Below, piece after piece: positions 62,419 through 64,000 of a DNA stretch of 64,000 nucleotides; position 1 is the first letter of the stretch; each line of letters opens with the position of its first letter. This stretch comes from Chitinophaga sp. LS1 (lineage in GTDB: Bacteria > Bacteroidota > Bacteroidia > Chitinophagales > Chitinophagaceae). The stretch covers positions 806,001 to 870,000 of the forward strand of contig NZ_CP128362.1 of assembly GCF_034274695.1 (NCBI RefSeq). Reading direction: 5' to 3'. The notes under the pieces are model-generated. The model was given only the letters and a program-made list of their open reading frames with translations. It ran no database searches and was not told the DNA's origin. The position numbers and the translations under genes were made by a program.

Positions 62419-62450
62419 TCTATAATTAATTACTAATTTATCTATAAAAC

Positions 62451-62479
62451 GACAACAGGCCCATTACAGGCCTGTTGTC
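62451..62479. terminator. Strong hairpin terminator
   Basis: GACAACAGGCC (62451-62461) and GGCCTGTTGTC (62469-62479) form a perfect 11-bp stem with a 7-nt loop; T-rich DNA follows on both strands. It ends the GH2 transcript at 62510. Confidence 0.85.
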
Positions 62480-62509
62480 TCTTTTTCCAATTCAACATAT
62501 AATAGCTTC

Positions 62510-64000
62510 TTACTGCTTTGTCTTATTAATGGCATTTTGAAATGTCTCTTTTTCTTCCGCACGAATATGATCACCATACTTATTCATATAAGCGGTGGCC
62601 ACTGGTACAAATTCCTCCCAATCTTGCTTGTTTAGATAATATATCGTTCTCGCTCTCAAATACATTTCCTCACCTGGGGCACCATATGGTTTAATGGCTG
62701 TTTCAATACCATCCCAATCTGGTTTAACTGCTTTCGTCATTGGTTCTATTGTGCCTTTGTAAATCATATTCATCATATTTACGGCATACTGACGCTCACC
62801 TAACATCTTCTTAAATACATCAGGATGGTTATTCATATACGCAAATCCTGCATCCCTGGAGGATTTGGCAAACTGACTGATAGCCATCAAATCTTCTTCA
62901 CTTAATGGTTCATGTAAGGAAGCAATATATTCTGTACCAGCATTTTCTGCACCAGGCTTATCACCTACCTGGTTAGCAGCCATTGCTAACTTCTTTAAAA
63001 AAGCTGGCTCCCGCTTACCATTTATATATTCTTCCAACATCTGACTATACACCATAGCCGGGTCTGTTAAATCTGCATTTTTTGCTGTAACCATGGGTAT
63101 AGTTCCTATTGCAGGATTTAAAGGCGCATGAATTTTTCTTAAATCCTCAAATGGAATTTTCACTACTTCTCTATCATAAGTAATCAGTCCATTTTGCTCA
63201 CCCTCTACATCAAATGGTTGTGTATAAATTGATCCGCTCAATCCTTGCTCTTCTAATAATCGCAGGTGTTGCGCCATGATAGTATACTTAGCCTTCAGCG
63301 CTGCTGGTTTTTCCTGTATATATCCCCAGGCATTCATAGGGTTCCATTGATGATCAGGGATAAATACACCAATTCCTCCAAATTCTCCTACTATTCTCGC
63401 TTTCCCAGGTTGCGCAGGTGAATTCATTGGATTTGGATAGGAATGTACATCTGTCATATCACTAGCTACCCAATTGTCCTGTCCTGTTTTAGTCTCATTT
63501 TCATTTATAAAAATATATTCTCCTGTATGTCCATTCACTATGCGGCTCGGATCAGTTGATTTTACCCATTTAGTCAGTCTTTCCTGATCATAACTACCCC
63601 ATTGTTCATTAAATAATACCCAGGTCACAATACCAGGATAATTATGCAATTGCTCTAAAATCTCCTTACTCTCCTTTTCAAATTCTGCTTTTGAACCTTC
63701 TGGTAATCCCTGGTTAGGATTTACAAAATCCTGCCAGACTAACATTCCAATCTTATCCGCATGATAGTACCACCTGGCAGGCTCAATTTTAATGTGTTTT
63801 CTGATTGTATTAAAGCCCATCGCTTTAATTGCTTCAATGTCAAATTTCAGGGCTTCATCCGTAGGAGCGGTATACAATCCATCAGGCCAGAAGCCCTGAT
63901 CCAGGGTTCCTAAATTGAAATAAGGTTTGTTATTTAAGAAAATGCGATCGATCCCTTTATCATCCTTCGCAATTGAGATCTTCCGCATTCCAAAATAACT
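62510..64000 (-). CDS. Glycoside hydrolase family 2, C-terminal part (runs off window)
   Basis: The open frame leaves the window at 64000; about 496 residues are seen. It begins inside the GH2 TIM barrel with IFLNNKPYFNLGTLDQGFWP, and includes FNTIRKHIKIEPARWYYHAD, the acid/base Glu in WVLFNEQWG and the nucleophile Glu in VGEFGG. It is a close paralog of the gene at 4442-6460 (same stretches around GxLDQGxWPDGxYTAPTD), but has an extra C-terminal helical region of about 200 residues (YSQMLEEYINGKREPAFLKK...). Normal codon use, unlike the first copy. Confidence 0.9.
   Translation of the reverse strand, partial: SYFGMRKISIAKDDKGIDRIFLNNKPYFNLGTLDQGFWPDGLYTAPTDEALKFDIEAIKAMGFNTIRKHIKIEPARWYYHADKIGMLVWQDFVNPNQGLPEGSKAEFEKESKEILEQLHNYPGIVTWVLFNEQWGSYDQERLTKWVKSTDPSRIVNGHTGEYIFINENETKTGQDNWVASDMTDVHSYPNPMNSPAQPGKARIVGEFGGIGVFIPDHQWNPMNAWGYIQEKPAALKAKYTIMAQHLRLLEEQGLSGSIYTQPFDVEGEQNGLITYDREVVKIPFEDLRKIHAPLNPAIGTIPMVTAKNADLTDPAMVYSQMLEEYINGKREPAFLKKLAMAANQVGDKPGAENAGTEYIASLHEPLSEEDLMAISQFAKSSRDAGFAYMNNHPDVFKKMLGERQYAVNMMNMIYKGTIEPMTKAVKPDWDGIETAIKPYGAPGEEMYLRARTIYYLNKQDWEEFVPVATAYMNKYGDHIRAEEKETFQNAINKTKQ

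Overview
The window looks like a chromosomal stretch of a Bacteroidota bacterium of the Chitinophagaceae type, most like Chitinophaga. This rests on the AT-rich intergenic DNA, poor Shine-Dalgarno sites, TlpA-family redoxins, glycan-degrading lipoproteins and GH2 enzymes, LuxR/PAS and AraC regulators, and IS21, IS701, IS1595 and ISL3 transposases. There is no rRNA, no intact tRNA and no CRISPR array.

Layout. 1-4.0 kb: the start of an AAA15-type ATPase, two small genes, and a decayed peptide-export-like cluster (C39/VKOR remnant, TlpA redoxin, frameshifted GT25). 4.4-13.2 kb: a GH2 glycosidase, four related small membrane proteins (one an internal-deletion remnant), an M28 peptidase and a PepSY membrane protein. 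The last two each have their 3' end tandemly repeated downstream (55-bp and 77-bp units). 13.3-17.0 kb: a DUF4236 protein, a small basic-adaptor lipoprotein, a YegP/DUF1508 protein, then a translationally coupled caspase and TIR-TM-FGE pair, which looks like an NLR-type conflict system. 17.4-20.0 kb: a four-gene set ending in a histidine kinase and a LuxR response regulator.

20.1-30.1 kb holds the most striking locus: seven tightly packed or overlapping minus-strand genes for a MotB/ZorB-like protein, a MotA/ZorA-like protein, a repeat-linker membrane protein, a 1171-residue actin/Hsp70-fold ATPase, a tubulin-like GTPase, a small membrane protein and a VWA-like lipoprotein. I do not recognise this set as a described system. 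A proton or sodium motor, two cytoskeletal-type NTPases and a surface VWA protein would presumably form one envelope-spanning machine.

30.2-39.8 kb: small membrane proteins, a sigma-like regulator with an unknown partner, a GH67-like enzyme divergent from an AraC regulator, a membrane-anchored AAA protein and a PAS-LuxR regulator. 40.3-43.4 kb: a trypsin-like/STAND NTPase (Avs-like architecture) whose catalytic serine position is histidine. 44.6-52.8 kb is a mobile-element zone: an intact IS21 with target duplication, an IS701-like transposase, a tRNA 3' remnant, and nested IS5, IS21 and ISL3 debris with a UvrD fragment. 53.2-56.4 kb: a VWA, PP2C and kinase triad (TerY-P type). 56.6-59.0 kb: an unknown three-gene operon. 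59.6-61.3 kb: a membrane-protein gene split by an IS1595 element with an 8-bp duplication. The end holds small lipoproteins, an AbiH remnant and the C-terminal part of a second GH2 paralogous to the first.

The window therefore alternates ordinary glycan-degrading Chitinophagaceae genes with a dense set of putative defence or conflict modules and IS scars. All assignments come from reading sequence and recalled family motifs; no database search was run.
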